64,000 bases of DNA from JBEIHI01 sp964655245. GTDB lineage: Bacteria > Bdellovibrionota > UBA2394. Below are positions 24,495-32,997 of this stretch, in pieces; the stretch's first letter is position 1; each line of letters starts with the position of its first letter. The notes under the pieces were generated by a model. It did not search any database, was not told where the DNA came from, and was given only the letters and a program-made list of their open reading frames with translations. Location: assembly GCA_964655245.1 (NCBI GenBank), contig CAZZLQ010000002.1:18310-82309 (forward strand), in the 5' to 3' direction. The position numbers and the translations under genes were made by a program.

Positions 24495-26129
24495 ATGGAT
24501 TTCAAAACGATACTGGCTTTTGCGCTGATGATTCTGATCTACATTTTTTTCTTCCAGCCAACAGTTCCTCCGCCACCACCCGCGGCAACTCAGACCGCGG
24601 AGCAAAAAAGTGAGAAGGCTGCTGGAGTTGGTGACACAAAGCAGGAGCGCGCTGCGTCAAAGTTAGATGCGAAAAACGCCGAGCTACAGAAGAAAAGATT
24701 TGTACTGGAAAATCAAAGCCTCTCCGTAAACTTAAATGGTTTAGGCCAAGTTGTTGACTTGAAGCTGAAGAAGTATGAGAAGTCTTTTGGTTCTGAGGAA
24801 AAGGTTGCCTATAGTTTTAGCGAGGCTCCGCTGAATCGAGGTCAGCTTCTTGGGCCATCAGGTGAGCCTAACTGGCAGCTGAAGTCTCAATCCCCAAGTG
24901 AGCTAACCCTTGTTGCGAGAGCTGGCGATCTCCAGTATGAGCGAGTGATTGCGCTGAGCCCAAGCGATCCGTATGTCCTTGAGGTTAAAGAGTCGGCACT
25001 CAATGTCGCATCTTCGAGCGTTCGTTTGGTTCCTCAACTGAGCCTCTTTCATCCCTTTGAGTATGAGACTCCAAAGCCGGGATTCTGGGCAACGCTGATT
25101 AAGCCTCAAACAGAGATTCAGTCGATCGTCTTTTACTTGGACGGCGCTTTGAAACGAGTGACTCTGGCTGAGGTGCAGAGCGCGCAAGACAGGGAGGGTG
25201 CGATTCAGTACGGCGGATACACCTCGCGCTACTTCTTCTTGGGAGCGGTTCCATTGGACACTTCAATGACGGGCCTTAGTTTTATGAGACTACCCTCAAG
25301 AAGCATTTTGTCGTCTTACAAATTCAGCGAAAAACAGCTCCCGCCTCAGGAGAAAACCTCATTTTCCTATCAACTTTATCTGGGACCAAAGAACCTGAGC
25401 TATCTGACCCCTATGGGATCTTCATTGGGGGAGGTTGTTGAGTACGGCTCTTGGATTGGCCCGATTTCGCGCTTCCTTCTTGGCATTCTGAATTTTTTCC
25501 ACGGGCTCATTCCGAACTTCGGGGTGGCAATCATTTTACTCACTCTCTTGGTTAAGTGCCTTTTGTTTCCGCTTGCTTACAAGGCTGCGGTCTCAGCCCG
25601 AAGGCTTCAGGTGATCGCTCCCCGAATGCAGGATATCAAAACCCGATACAAGGACGATAAGTTCCGTATGCAGCAGGAAATGATGGCTCTCTATAAAACA
25701 GAGAAGGTGAACCCGTTCGGCGGCTGCTTGCCACTTCTTCTGCAGTTTCCCATTTTCATCGCGCTTTATCGTCTGTTTTTTGTATCCATTGAAATGCGGC
25801 ATACCCCATTCTTCGGCTGGATCAAGGACCTCTCGGCCCATGACCCCTATTTGATCACCCCCATTATCATGGTCGCTCTCATGTGGCTGCAGCAGAAGAT
25901 GACCCCCATGCCACCAGCCATGGAGGACAATGAGGCCGTACAGATGCAGCGAGCGATGCTCAAGTGGATGCCACTTATGTTTGGTGGGCTTATGCTGTTT
26001 CTGCCAGCGGGTCTAAACCTGTACTTTTTGACGAATGCGGGCTTTTCAATCCTTCAGCAAATTTATCTCAACAGGCACCTCGAAATGAAGTATCCACTTC
26101 CCGCGAGCCCCAAAGCCAAGCTGGCTTAA
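24495..26129 (+). CDS. yidC: Membrane protein insertase YidC
   Basis: Inserts and folds inner-membrane proteins, including F0 subunits. 544 residues, the Gram-negative form: N-terminal helix (ILAFALMILIYIFFFQPTV), a proline/alanine-rich linker, a large periplasmic beta-domain to about residue 320, then the five-helix insertase core with NFGVAIILLTLLVKCLLFPL, NPFGGCLPLLLQFPIFIALY and LPAGLNLYFLTNAGFSILQQ. Six bases after yidD. No jag/khpB gene follows; mnmE comes next after 15 bases. Confidence 0.97.
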   Translation: MDFKTILAFALMILIYIFFFQPTVPPPPPAATQTAEQKSEKAAGVGDTKQERAASKLDAKNAELQKKRFVLENQSLSVNLNGLGQVVDLKLKKYEKSFGSEEKVAYSFSEAPLNRGQLLGPSGEPNWQLKSQSPSELTLVARAGDLQYERVIALSPSDPYVLEVKESALNVASSSVRLVPQLSLFHPFEYETPKPGFWATLIKPQTEIQSIVFYLDGALKRVTLAEVQSAQDREGAIQYGGYTSRYFFLGAVPLDTSMTGLSFMRLPSRSILSSYKFSEKQLPPQEKTSFSYQLYLGPKNLSYLTPMGSSLGEVVEYGSWIGPISRFLLGILNFFHGLIPNFGVAIILLTLLVKCLLFPLAYKAAVSARRLQVIAPRMQDIKTRYKDDKFRMQQEMMALYKTEKVNPFGGCLPLLLQFPIFIALYRLFFVSIEMRHTPFFGWIKDLSAHDPYLITPIIMVALMWLQQKMTPMPPAMEDNEAVQMQRAMLKWMPLMFGGLMLFLPAGLNLYFLTNAGFSILQQIYLNRHLEMKYPLPASPKAKLA

Positions 26130-26144
26130 GGGGCCTCGGTAAGT

Positions 26145-27467
26145 ATGACCTTCGAGATTGATACCATAGTGGCCCCAGCCACCCCGGCAGGGCGGTCGGC
26201 GATCGCCCTCATTCGCCTGTCGGGGCCCAAAACGAAAGCTATCGTGGCTTCCATGGCGAATCGCATTTTCATGGATAGACGGCCTACCCTTACACTTTTG
26301 CTGTCCCGAGACGGCTCGCCGTTGGATGAGGCCCTGGTCACTCTGTTTGAAGGCCCCCGCTCGTACACGGGCGAAGACTTGGTGGAGATCGCCTGCCATG
26401 GAAACCCCATCATTGTGGAAAGAATTGTCTCCGATATTGTTTCACGTGGAACACGCCTCGCCGGTGCAGGCGAATTCACCCAGCGGGCTCTAGCCAACGA
26501 GAAACTGCGACCCGACCAGGTCGAGGGGTTGGAATGGATGCTCAACTCCAGGAGTTTTGTGGGCGCGCAGATTGGCCTACGAGCAAAGCTTGGTCAGGTG
26601 GGGGCATCCGTGGATGCCTTGAGGTCTAGCCTCATTGATGTTTTAAGCGAGCTGGAGGCTGAGCTGGACTTCTCGGAAGAAGAGGCTGGCGCCTTTGATG
26701 TTCGGTCGGCCTCAAGGCGGCTTTTGGAGCTAGCAGAAACTGTTTCTGGTTGGGTTCGAGCCTTTGAAAGAAACAAGACCTTTGTTAGATCCGCTCGTGT
26801 CGTCCTCTTGGGACGGCCGAACTCTGGCAAGTCCTCCTTGTTCAACGCCTTGATTGGGTTCAACAAGGCGATCGTCTATGAAGCGCCAGGAACGACCCGA
26901 GACGTTGTTGAGCATGAGACTGTCGTTAATGGCCGACCCCTCACATTGGTTGACACCGCAGGAATTAGAGAGGCGGAGGACGAGGTTGAGAGGCTTGGGA
27001 TTGGGCGAAGTATGGAGGCTGCCCGCGGCTCATCGACCGTCTTGTGGGCCTGCGACCGCGGGACTTTTGATGATCAAGGCGTTCAGAAGGCCCTCGAGGG
27101 CTGTCGAGTGTTAAGGGTAGAGACAAAAGCAGACCTTAAGGCGGCCGCAGAGAGGGGCTCAACCGCCGACTTTCTGGTTTCAGCTAAAAGCGGCCTAGGT
27201 CTGGATGACCTTAGGCAGGCCATCGCCTTTCAAGAGGGGGCCGAGGCCGATGACTTGAGTTTGACCTCTGATCGACAAGCGGGCCTGGCCGCCCTGGCGG
27301 AGAAAAGCCTGAGAGAGGCTTCGGAGATGATGGAAAGCGGGGTTAGTTTGGACCGGGTAGTTGCGACTGCGAATGAGGCCAAGGCAAGAATTGAGGAGAT
27401 CACTGGCCGAGTCACGGCGGAAGATGTTCTGGCATCAATTTTTTCGAAGTTTTGCATAGGAAAGTGA
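26145..27467 (+). CDS. mnmE: tRNA modification GTPase MnmE
   Basis: With MnmG makes 5-carboxymethylaminomethyl-uridine at wobble position 34. 440 residues. N-terminal folate-binding domain (DTIVAPATPAGRSAIALIRLSG; ACHGNPIIVERIV), helical region, and the inserted G domain: G1 GRPNSGKSS, G2 GTTRD, G3 DTAGIRE, G4 TKAD, G5 SAKSG. The catalytic C-terminal FCIGK with its cysteine is intact. The gene contains a near-consensus parS site at 26438-26453. Confidence 0.97.
   Translation: MTFEIDTIVAPATPAGRSAIALIRLSGPKTKAIVASMANRIFMDRRPTLTLLLSRDGSPLDEALVTLFEGPRSYTGEDLVEIACHGNPIIVERIVSDIVSRGTRLAGAGEFTQRALANEKLRPDQVEGLEWMLNSRSFVGAQIGLRAKLGQVGASVDALRSSLIDVLSELEAELDFSEEEAGAFDVRSASRRLLELAETVSGWVRAFERNKTFVRSARVVLLGRPNSGKSSLFNALIGFNKAIVYEAPGTTRDVVEHETVVNGRPLTLVDTAGIREAEDEVERLGIGRSMEAARGSSTVLWACDRGTFDDQGVQKALEGCRVLRVETKADLKAAAERGSTADFLVSAKSGLGLDDLRQAIAFQEGAEADDLSLTSDRQAGLAALAEKSLREASEMMESGVSLDRVVATANEAKARIEEITGRVTAEDVLASIFSKFCIGK
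26438..26453. other. parS-like centromere site within mnmE
   Basis: TGTTTCACGTGGAACA matches the widely conserved ParB site TGTTTCACGTGAAACA at 15 of 16 positions. It lies in the coding sequence of mnmE, about 3 kb before parA and 4.3 kb past oriC. Two further sites lie at the mnmE-mnmG junction, supporting a real ParB-loading region. Confidence 0.82.
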
Positions 27468-27469
27468 TA

Positions 27470-27485
27470 TGTTTCATGTGAAACA
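27470..27485. other. parS-like centromere site at the mnmE-mnmG junction (first)
   Basis: TGTTTCATGTGAAACA, one mismatch from the parS consensus, starting 3 bases after the mnmE stop. It is the exact reverse complement of the site at 27501-27516. Confidence 0.88.
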
Positions 27486-27500
27486 TTCATCCCCCTCCAA

Positions 27501-27516
27501 TGTTTCACATGAAACA
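27501..27516. other. parS-like centromere site at the mnmE-mnmG junction (second)
   Basis: TGTTTCACATGAAACA, one mismatch from consensus and the exact reverse complement of the neighbouring site, separated from it by 15 bases. It lies 19 bases before the preferred mnmG start at 27536, so bound ParB could influence mnmG expression. Confidence 0.88.
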
Positions 27517-27535
27517 TGGTGAAGAGATTAGAAAA

Positions 27536-29458
27536 ATGAATCTGAGCGACTCAAATTTTGATGTGATTGTTGTTGGTGGAGGCCATGCTGGAGTTGAGGC
27601 CTCAGCGGCTGCTGCAAGAATGGGCCGCCGGACCCTGATGATCACGATGAATGTCGATCAAATAGGAGCTATGTCTTGCAACCCGGCGGTTGGAGGGCTT
27701 GGAAAGAGCCAGCTTGCTCGCGAAGTGGACGCCCTAGGGGGCTTGATGTGCCAAGTGGCCGACCAGTCCGCCCTTCAGTACAGGGTTTTGAATGAGGCCA
27801 AAGGGGCAGCAGTTCGGGCAACCCGAGTGCACGTTGATCGACATGAATATCGGCAGCGAATGAAATTCGCCCTTGAGACGTTGAAAAACCTGTCGGTGAA
27901 GCAGGGCCAGGTGAAGAGGCTCTTGTTTGAGGGGCAAAATCTGGTCGGAATTGAGACTTCGGTTGGTCAAAAGTTCTATTCTTCAGCAGTTGTGATTACC
28001 ACTGGCACCTTTATGAACGGCAAGGCCCACATTGGAGCTCAGAATTTTGCCTCCGGACGCGCTGGCGAGCCCCCCTCGGTGGGGCTGTCGGACTTTCTCG
28101 CCTCAATTGGCATTCGTATTGGTCGTTTGAAAACTGGGACGGTTCCGCGGGTTGACCGGCGGACCATTGATTTTAGCAAAACAGAGGAGCAAACATCTCA
28201 GAAGGATTGCCAGCCCCTATCGTTTTTCACAAAAAGTCTCAGAGACGACCTTGAGAGTGCTCACATCACCTTCACAACTGGCGATACTCATGATGTTATT
28301 CGTTCGGGCTTGCCGTTTTCCCCACTTTATTCGGGCATCATTCAAAGTCGCGGTCCGCGATACTGCCCTTCTGTCGAAGATAAGGTCGTTCGATTTGCGG
28401 ATAAGGAGCGCCACCAAGTGTTTTTGGAGCGGGAGGGCCGCTGGACAGAGGAGGTCTATGTTGGAGGACTTTCCACGAGTCTTCCGTATGAGTTTCAGCT
28501 GAAGGCTCTGCGAACAATACCAGGGCTTGAGAGGGTTGAGATCATTCGACCAGGATACGCAATTGAGTATGACTATATCGATGCCACCCAGTTAAAGCCC
28601 TCACTCGAAATGAAGGATGTCGGTGGGCTTTTCTTTGCTGGTCAAGTCAACGGGACTTCTGGCTATGAAGAAGCGGCTGCCCAGGGAGTTTTGGCGGGAA
28701 TCAACGCCGCCCTTTTTGCGTCCGATCGAGACGCCTGGATCCCCAAGAGATCGGAGGCGTATCTGGGAGTTTTGGTTGACGACCTGACAACCAAGGAAAC
28801 CAAAGAGCCCTATCGAATGTTTACATCGAGGGCTGAGTGGAGACTCCTTTTGAGACAAGACAATGCCGAGGATCGGCTCATGCCAACGGCCCACTCATTC
28901 GGACTGGTGACTGACATGCAGATGGAGTCTTTTTTAGAGCGGCAAGTTCGACGGCAACTGGCTCGTCAGCGCCTCGACTCTCATCGATTCTTTCCAAACG
29001 AGAAGACCAATGAAAAGCTGAGGTCCATTATCGGCTCCGAGATTAAGGTTCCCGCAAGTGCAGCTGAAATCTTGAGACGCCCAACTGTTAATCTAGAGCA
29101 GATATGTTCTCTGGATCCATCCGCCCTTGGCGATCTGATGAGCGAGGCGTTTTATCTAGAAACCGCCGTAAAGTACGAAGGCTACATTGGTCAGGCAGGG
29201 GCTCACATCTCAAAGATTGAGAAAATGTATGAGATGCGGATTCCCGCAGACTTAGACTATTCGAAGCTTGCTGGTCTTAACCACGAGTCGATTGAAAAGC
29301 TTTCTCAAATGCGCCCAACAAGTTTGGGTCAGGCTGCGAGGATTTCTGGGGTCTCACCTGCGACTATTTCTATTCTCGCGATTCATCTTGAAAAGAATAA
29401 GAAGCGCGCTTCTCGTGTAGAAAGATCTGAAAGTATTTCTTCATCCGCATCACAATGA
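27536..29458 (+). CDS. mnmG: tRNA uridine-5-carboxymethylaminomethyl modification enzyme MnmG
   Basis: FAD-dependent partner of MnmE. About 640 residues. Dinucleotide site DVIVVGGGHAGVEASAAAARMG, CNPAVGGLGKSQLAREVDALGG, the family block RLKTGTVPRV, FAGQVNGTSGYEEAAAQG and the C-terminal tRNA-binding helices ending in SPATISILAIHLE. Start at ATG 27536 gives the usual N-terminus; ATGs at 27500 and 27509 lie inside the parS site and add non-conserved residues. The gene lies in the gidA-parA-parB order common near bacterial origins. Confidence 0.97.
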   Translation: MNLSDSNFDVIVVGGGHAGVEASAAAARMGRRTLMITMNVDQIGAMSCNPAVGGLGKSQLAREVDALGGLMCQVADQSALQYRVLNEAKGAAVRATRVHVDRHEYRQRMKFALETLKNLSVKQGQVKRLLFEGQNLVGIETSVGQKFYSSAVVITTGTFMNGKAHIGAQNFASGRAGEPPSVGLSDFLASIGIRIGRLKTGTVPRVDRRTIDFSKTEEQTSQKDCQPLSFFTKSLRDDLESAHITFTTGDTHDVIRSGLPFSPLYSGIIQSRGPRYCPSVEDKVVRFADKERHQVFLEREGRWTEEVYVGGLSTSLPYEFQLKALRTIPGLERVEIIRPGYAIEYDYIDATQLKPSLEMKDVGGLFFAGQVNGTSGYEEAAAQGVLAGINAALFASDRDAWIPKRSEAYLGVLVDDLTTKETKEPYRMFTSRAEWRLLLRQDNAEDRLMPTAHSFGLVTDMQMESFLERQVRRQLARQRLDSHRFFPNEKTNEKLRSIIGSEIKVPASAAEILRRPTVNLEQICSLDPSALGDLMSEAFYLETAVKYEGYIGQAGAHISKIEKMYEMRIPADLDYSKLAGLNHESIEKLSQMRPTSLGQAARISGVSPATISILAIHLEKNKKRASRVERSESISSSASQ

Positions 29459-29463
29459 CGCTT

Positions 29464-29499
29464 GCATCATTTGCTCTCTATTTGATTTAATAATGATGC
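29464..29499. promoter_or_regulatory. Inverted repeat upstream of parA
   Basis: GCATCATT (29464-29471) and AATGATGC (29492-29499) form a perfect 8-base inverted repeat with a 20-base spacer, 41 bases before the parA start. The spacer and right arm include an A/T-rich TTTAATAATG that could be a -10 region, with TTGCAT (29462-29467) as a loose -35. It may be an operator for autoregulation or the parA promoter region; no T-run follows, so a terminator is unlikely. Confidence 0.35.
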
Positions 29500-29539
29500 G
29501 AGAGGGATTACTCAAAATTTAATCAAGGGCAATTGCAGG

Positions 29540-30706
29540 ATGCAGAATAACAACACGCTTCCCCGATTTATCTCAGTGACCAACCAAAAAGGTGGGGTTG
29601 GCAAAACTACCACCTCGGTGAATGTTGCTGCGAGCCTGGCCCATCTTGGATTCAAAACCCTTCTCATCGACCTGGACCCCCAAGGCAACGCCAGTAGCGG
29701 TGTCGGGGTAGATCGACACTCCTCTGCGACCATCTACGACGTTTTGATCGGCCAGAAAGATTTGGTAGAGTGTATTCAGCCCACCGCGCTCGACAACCTT
29801 TTCGTGATCCCCGCAAATCCCAATCTTATTGGCGCCGAGGTCGAGCTGATTAATGCAATCTCTCGGGAAAAGAAGCTGAAGTCCGCTCTCAAGAAGCTGC
29901 CGATAGATTTTAAGTTTGTTATTTTCGATTGTCCCCCTAGCCTGGGCCTTCTAACGATCAACGCTTTTACAGCGAGTCACTCCCTCATTATCCCCACTCA
30001 GTGTGAGTATTACGCGTTAGAGGGCCTGGGCCAACTTTTGACCACCTATCAAATTGTTAAAGAGGACTTGAATGAGAGCCTCGAGATCGAAGGCGTTGTC
30101 CTTACGATGTACGACCCTCGGAATAAATTGACGCATGAAGTCGTTAAGGAGCTTAAGCAGCATTTTCCTGAGAAGCTTTATGACGCGGTGATCCCTAGAA
30201 ATGTGAAACTGTCAGAGTCTCCTAGTTTCGGTAAGCCCATCATCTTATATGATGCTGAGTCGAAGGGCTGTTCAGCCTATGTTTCTTTGTCACGGGAGAT
30301 TTTGAGTCGTCTCGGTATCCAGGTTGAAGAGCCGGTTAACGCACTGCAGCAGGAATCGGTTGTGTCAGAAGCGGTTGAGATAAGCCCGCTGCCGGCCCAG
30401 GAAGCCGAAAAAGCCGAGGAAGTTCAACAGCTTGTGGTAGATTCCGAAGGGCTCACTCAAGAGGCTCCTCAAAATGAACAGGTTCTTATAGAAGAGGGGC
30501 CCTTGGCAGGTGATTCGAGGGGGGTGGCTGCAGAGGTAGTGCCTTCACTTGATATGGAGGCGACTTCAGTGGCGGACGCTCAGTTTACCTTAGAGGGCGA
30601 GCTCACTGATGAACAGTGGAGAGCTTTAGAGTTAGCAACGGCACCAGAGTCGGTTGCTGTTGAGACCAATGGGTCAGAAGTTAAAGTGGACGAACATACA
30701 GCTTAA
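29540..30706 (+). CDS. parA: Chromosome partitioning ATPase ParA (Soj) with long acidic C-terminal tail
   Basis: Walker-type ATPase that moves ParB-bound origins. Residues 1-260 are a complete ParA: deviant Walker A QKGGVGKTTTSVN, LLIDLDPQGNAS, Walker B VIFDCPPSLG, PTQCEYYALEGLGQL, PRNVKLSESPSFGKP. Chromosomal ParAs usually stop near residue 255-270; this one runs on to 388 with a tail rich in Glu, Asp, Gln, Val and Ala (about thirty acidic and four basic residues), low in predicted order except a short WRALELA helix near the end. Ribosome site AAGG-like and weak. parB follows. Confidence 0.96.
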   Translation: MQNNNTLPRFISVTNQKGGVGKTTTSVNVAASLAHLGFKTLLIDLDPQGNASSGVGVDRHSSATIYDVLIGQKDLVECIQPTALDNLFVIPANPNLIGAEVELINAISREKKLKSALKKLPIDFKFVIFDCPPSLGLLTINAFTASHSLIIPTQCEYYALEGLGQLLTTYQIVKEDLNESLEIEGVVLTMYDPRNKLTHEVVKELKQHFPEKLYDAVIPRNVKLSESPSFGKPIILYDAESKGCSAYVSLSREILSRLGIQVEEPVNALQQESVVSEAVEISPLPAQEAEKAEEVQQLVVDSEGLTQEAPQNEQVLIEEGPLAGDSRGVAAEVVPSLDMEATSVADAQFTLEGELTDEQWRALELATAPESVAVETNGSEVKVDEHTA

Positions 30707-30721
30707 GGAGAGTGGTTGGGG

Positions 30722-31648
30722 ATGGAAACAACAAGTAATAAGCCGGAAGCTCCAAAATCAGTACTGGGACGCGGAATCGGAAGTTTGCTGCCAGAGGCAA
30801 ATAAGCGCGGCTACTTCATGTGCCCAATTGGGGAGTTGTATCCAAACCACGCTCAGCCAAGAAAGCATTTTGATGAGACGAGGCTTCAAGAGTTAGCGCA
30901 GAGCATTAGAGAAAAAGGCGTGCTTCAGCCGATTATCGCCAAGAAGACTGACAAGGGATACGTCATCATCGCTGGCGAGCGCCGCTGGAGAGCCTCGCAG
31001 ATTGCTGGCAAAAAAGAAGTGCCGGTTATTCTGAAGGACCTATCTGATAATGAGATTCTTGAAACTGCCTTGATTGAGAACATTCAGCGGCAGGATCTTA
31101 ACCCGATTGAAGAGGCCGAGTCCTATCAGCGATTGATTCTGGATTTGGGGCTGACTCAAGAAGAAGTCGCCCGCCGCGTCGGTAAGGATCGCACAACCAT
31201 CGCCAACGCATTGAGACTGCTTAAGCTCTCGAAAGAGGTTCGCGAGAAGATTGTGACCGGTGAGCTTAGCGTTGGGCACGCTCGATGCTTGATTGTCCTA
31301 GAGGACAAGGGAGTTCAGAACCAACTTTTGGCCGAGATTCTCCAAAAAGGCTATTCGGTTCGTCAGGTCGAGGCGCTTGTCAAAAGAGTTAAAGACGGGG
31401 CGACTTCTGGTGCCAGTGCAGCAACGAGCACGGAGCGGGTTGAACAAGAGCTCAGCGCGCTGAAGGCGGTGGGCCAAGAGCTGGAAGAATATTTTCAGTC
31501 AAAAACCGAGATTCGATCTCATGGAGCGGGACGCGGTCAAATCATAATTCAATATTTGACCCAAGAAGATTTTGATAGAATCATTGGAAAGGTTCGCAAA
31601 TCTCATGAGCAATCGAAGATCCAGTCTATCAACCATTACACTTCTTGA
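30722..31648 (+). CDS. parB: Chromosome partitioning protein ParB (Spo0J)
   Basis: CTP-dependent DNA clamp that loads at parS and spreads. About 308 residues. CTPase/arginine patch GERRWRASQIAG, ENIQRQDLNPIEEAESYQRL, and helix-turn-helix LTQEEVARRVGKDRTTIANALRLLKL; C-terminal dimerisation domain IIIQYLTQEDFDRII. Start is ambiguous: the parA stop overlaps an AAGGAG at 30705-30710, which is ideally spaced for a TTG at 30716 and 11 bases from ATG 30722. The N-terminal GRGIGSLLP motif that contacts ParA is present (VLGRGIGSLL). The last 44 bases overlap the bactofilin gene. Confidence 0.96.
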   Translation: METTSNKPEAPKSVLGRGIGSLLPEANKRGYFMCPIGELYPNHAQPRKHFDETRLQELAQSIREKGVLQPIIAKKTDKGYVIIAGERRWRASQIAGKKEVPVILKDLSDNEILETALIENIQRQDLNPIEEAESYQRLILDLGLTQEEVARRVGKDRTTIANALRLLKLSKEVREKIVTGELSVGHARCLIVLEDKGVQNQLLAEILQKGYSVRQVEALVKRVKDGATSGASAATSTERVEQELSALKAVGQELEEYFQSKTEIRSHGAGRGQIIIQYLTQEDFDRIIGKVRKSHEQSKIQSINHYTS

Positions 31649-32015
31649 TCGCGGCTGCGAGTTTACCGGCAAGCTCTCCTTTGAGGGGGTAGTCCGGATC
31701 GACGGCGTTTTTCAAGGAGAGGTTTTTTCTCATGATCATTTGATTGTTGGGGACGGCGCAGTGGTGGAGGCCAATGTGGAGATTGGCGAGATCGAAATCG
31801 GGGGCTCCTTTAAAGGGCAGATTCTCGCTCGAGACAAAGTGATTGTTCATTCTACGGGCCGTATCCAGGGGCAAATTCAGACCAAGGAAATCGAGGTTCG
31901 TCCCGGAGGAGTCATTGACGGCTCCATTGAAATGACCCCCCTTCGCGAGGCGGTGAGAGAGCCCCATGAGACCCTTCTTCCTATGGGCTCTGATCGCAGT
32001 ACTGCCCTTGCCTGA
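31605..32015 (+). CDS. Bactofilin (polymer-forming cytoskeletal protein)
   Basis: 136 residues. After a short basic N-terminus (MSNRRSSLSTITLLD) comes the repetitive right-handed beta-helix typical of bactofilins: G-x-V-x-I-D-G-x-F-x-G-E, VGDGAVVEANVEIGEIEIGGSFKGQI, STGRIQGQIQTKEIEVRPGGVIDGSI. A short tail with Pro and charged residues follows. ATG 31605 lies inside parB, so the two genes overlap by 44 bases and are probably co-translated. Bactofilins are known in myxobacteria to hold ParABS components in place, so a role in origin or ParB positioning is a reasonable inference, not shown. Confidence 0.92.
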   Translation: MSNRRSSLSTITLLDRGCEFTGKLSFEGVVRIDGVFQGEVFSHDHLIVGDGAVVEANVEIGEIEIGGSFKGQILARDKVIVHSTGRIQGQIQTKEIEVRPGGVIDGSIEMTPLREAVREPHETLLPMGSDRSTALA

Positions 32016-32080
32016 TTTCCAGACAATTTTCTTTTAATTTATGATGCTCTCTCCTAGATTCGGAAGCCAAAGAGAGCCTT

Positions 32081-32512
32081 ATGACGCTGGACTATACCCT
32101 TTTTATACAGTTGGGCATTTTTTTGTATGTCCTGTTTGTTCTGCACTTTTGGATCATTCGACCGGTCATGAAACTTTTGCAGCGACGAGATGCGCTGACA
32201 ACGGGCCGGACTGACGAAGCCGCTGGCTTCGAAAAACAGATTGAAGATCTGGAGTTCAAAATTGATACCGAAATTTCGGCGCTGAAGAACTCGCTCGATG
32301 AGCAGCGACAAGAAACTCTTCGGAGAAACCGCGAGATTGCAGAAGCCCGAGTCAGCGAAGCCCGCGCTCGAGTGGAGCGACAAATCGAAGAGCAAAGATC
32401 TGGCTTGCAGGCAGACGCAGCTAAGGTCCGCACAAAGATTCCCTCGATGGCCCAAGCGGTTGCTGACGAGATTGTGAAGACAATGCTTCATTCAAAGGTT
32501 GTTAAGCTATGA
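32081..32512 (+). CDS. ATP synthase F0 subunit b' (second b-type stator)
   Basis: 143 residues: one N-terminal membrane helix (LFIQLGIFLYVLFVLHFWI) and a long charged coiled coil (EDLEFKIDTEISALKNSLDE onward). This is the b/b' architecture, and its position before another b-type gene fits the b' partner of a b-b' heterodimer stalk. The last bases overlap the next gene (ATGA). The 65-base region upstream of it, after bactofilin, includes short complementary CTCTCT/AGAGAG arms and may hold a promoter. Confidence 0.88.
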   Translation: MTLDYTLFIQLGIFLYVLFVLHFWIIRPVMKLLQRRDALTTGRTDEAAGFEKQIEDLEFKIDTEISALKNSLDEQRQETLRRNREIAEARVSEARARVERQIEEQRSGLQADAAKVRTKIPSMAQAVADEIVKTMLHSKVVKL

Positions 32513-32997
32513 GCTACAGTATTTATCACGCCATAAATTTGGTGGTCCTCGTTGCCATTTTGATTCTTGTTGCGCGCAAGAAGCTCAACGCACTTTATCG
32601 TTCACAGCGAGAGGATCTAGAAAGGCGCTTGGCGGCAGCAACTGAGCAGTTTGAAAAGGCGAGGGCTCAGCATCAGGAGCTGTTGGTAGAGGCAAGAGAT
32701 TTAGAAAACAAGCTATCAGAGATGCGTAGAAACTCTCTGCGAGAGATCGAGCTGGAGTCGAGCAAGATTCAGCACGAGGCCGAACGCCAGATCCAGATGA
32801 CGATTTCTGATGGCGAGTCACGAGTTCGAAACGAATCTGAAAAGCTTCGCTCGTCGATGGAAGAGGAAATCTTGGAGCTTTCCTTTGGAATTGCTCGAAA
32901 AGCGCTAGACGCCGAGCTCAAGAAACACGATGCGGATTGGACGTCTCAGATGACGGCCTCAGAAATCTCAACCGGAAAGAAAAACTATGCCTCGTAA
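32509..32997 (+). CDS. atpF: ATP synthase F0 subunit b
   Basis: 162 residues: membrane helix (AINLVVLVAILILVA) then a long heptad-rich helix and a delta-binding C-terminus (SFGIARKALDAEL). Peripheral stalk subunit linking F0 a to F1 delta/alpha. Overlaps b' by 4 bases and atpH by 11 bases. Confidence 0.92.
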   Translation: MSYSIYHAINLVVLVAILILVARKKLNALYRSQREDLERRLAAATEQFEKARAQHQELLVEARDLENKLSEMRRNSLREIELESSKIQHEAERQIQMTISDGESRVRNESEKLRSSMEEEILELSFGIARKALDAELKKHDADWTSQMTASEISTGKKNYAS

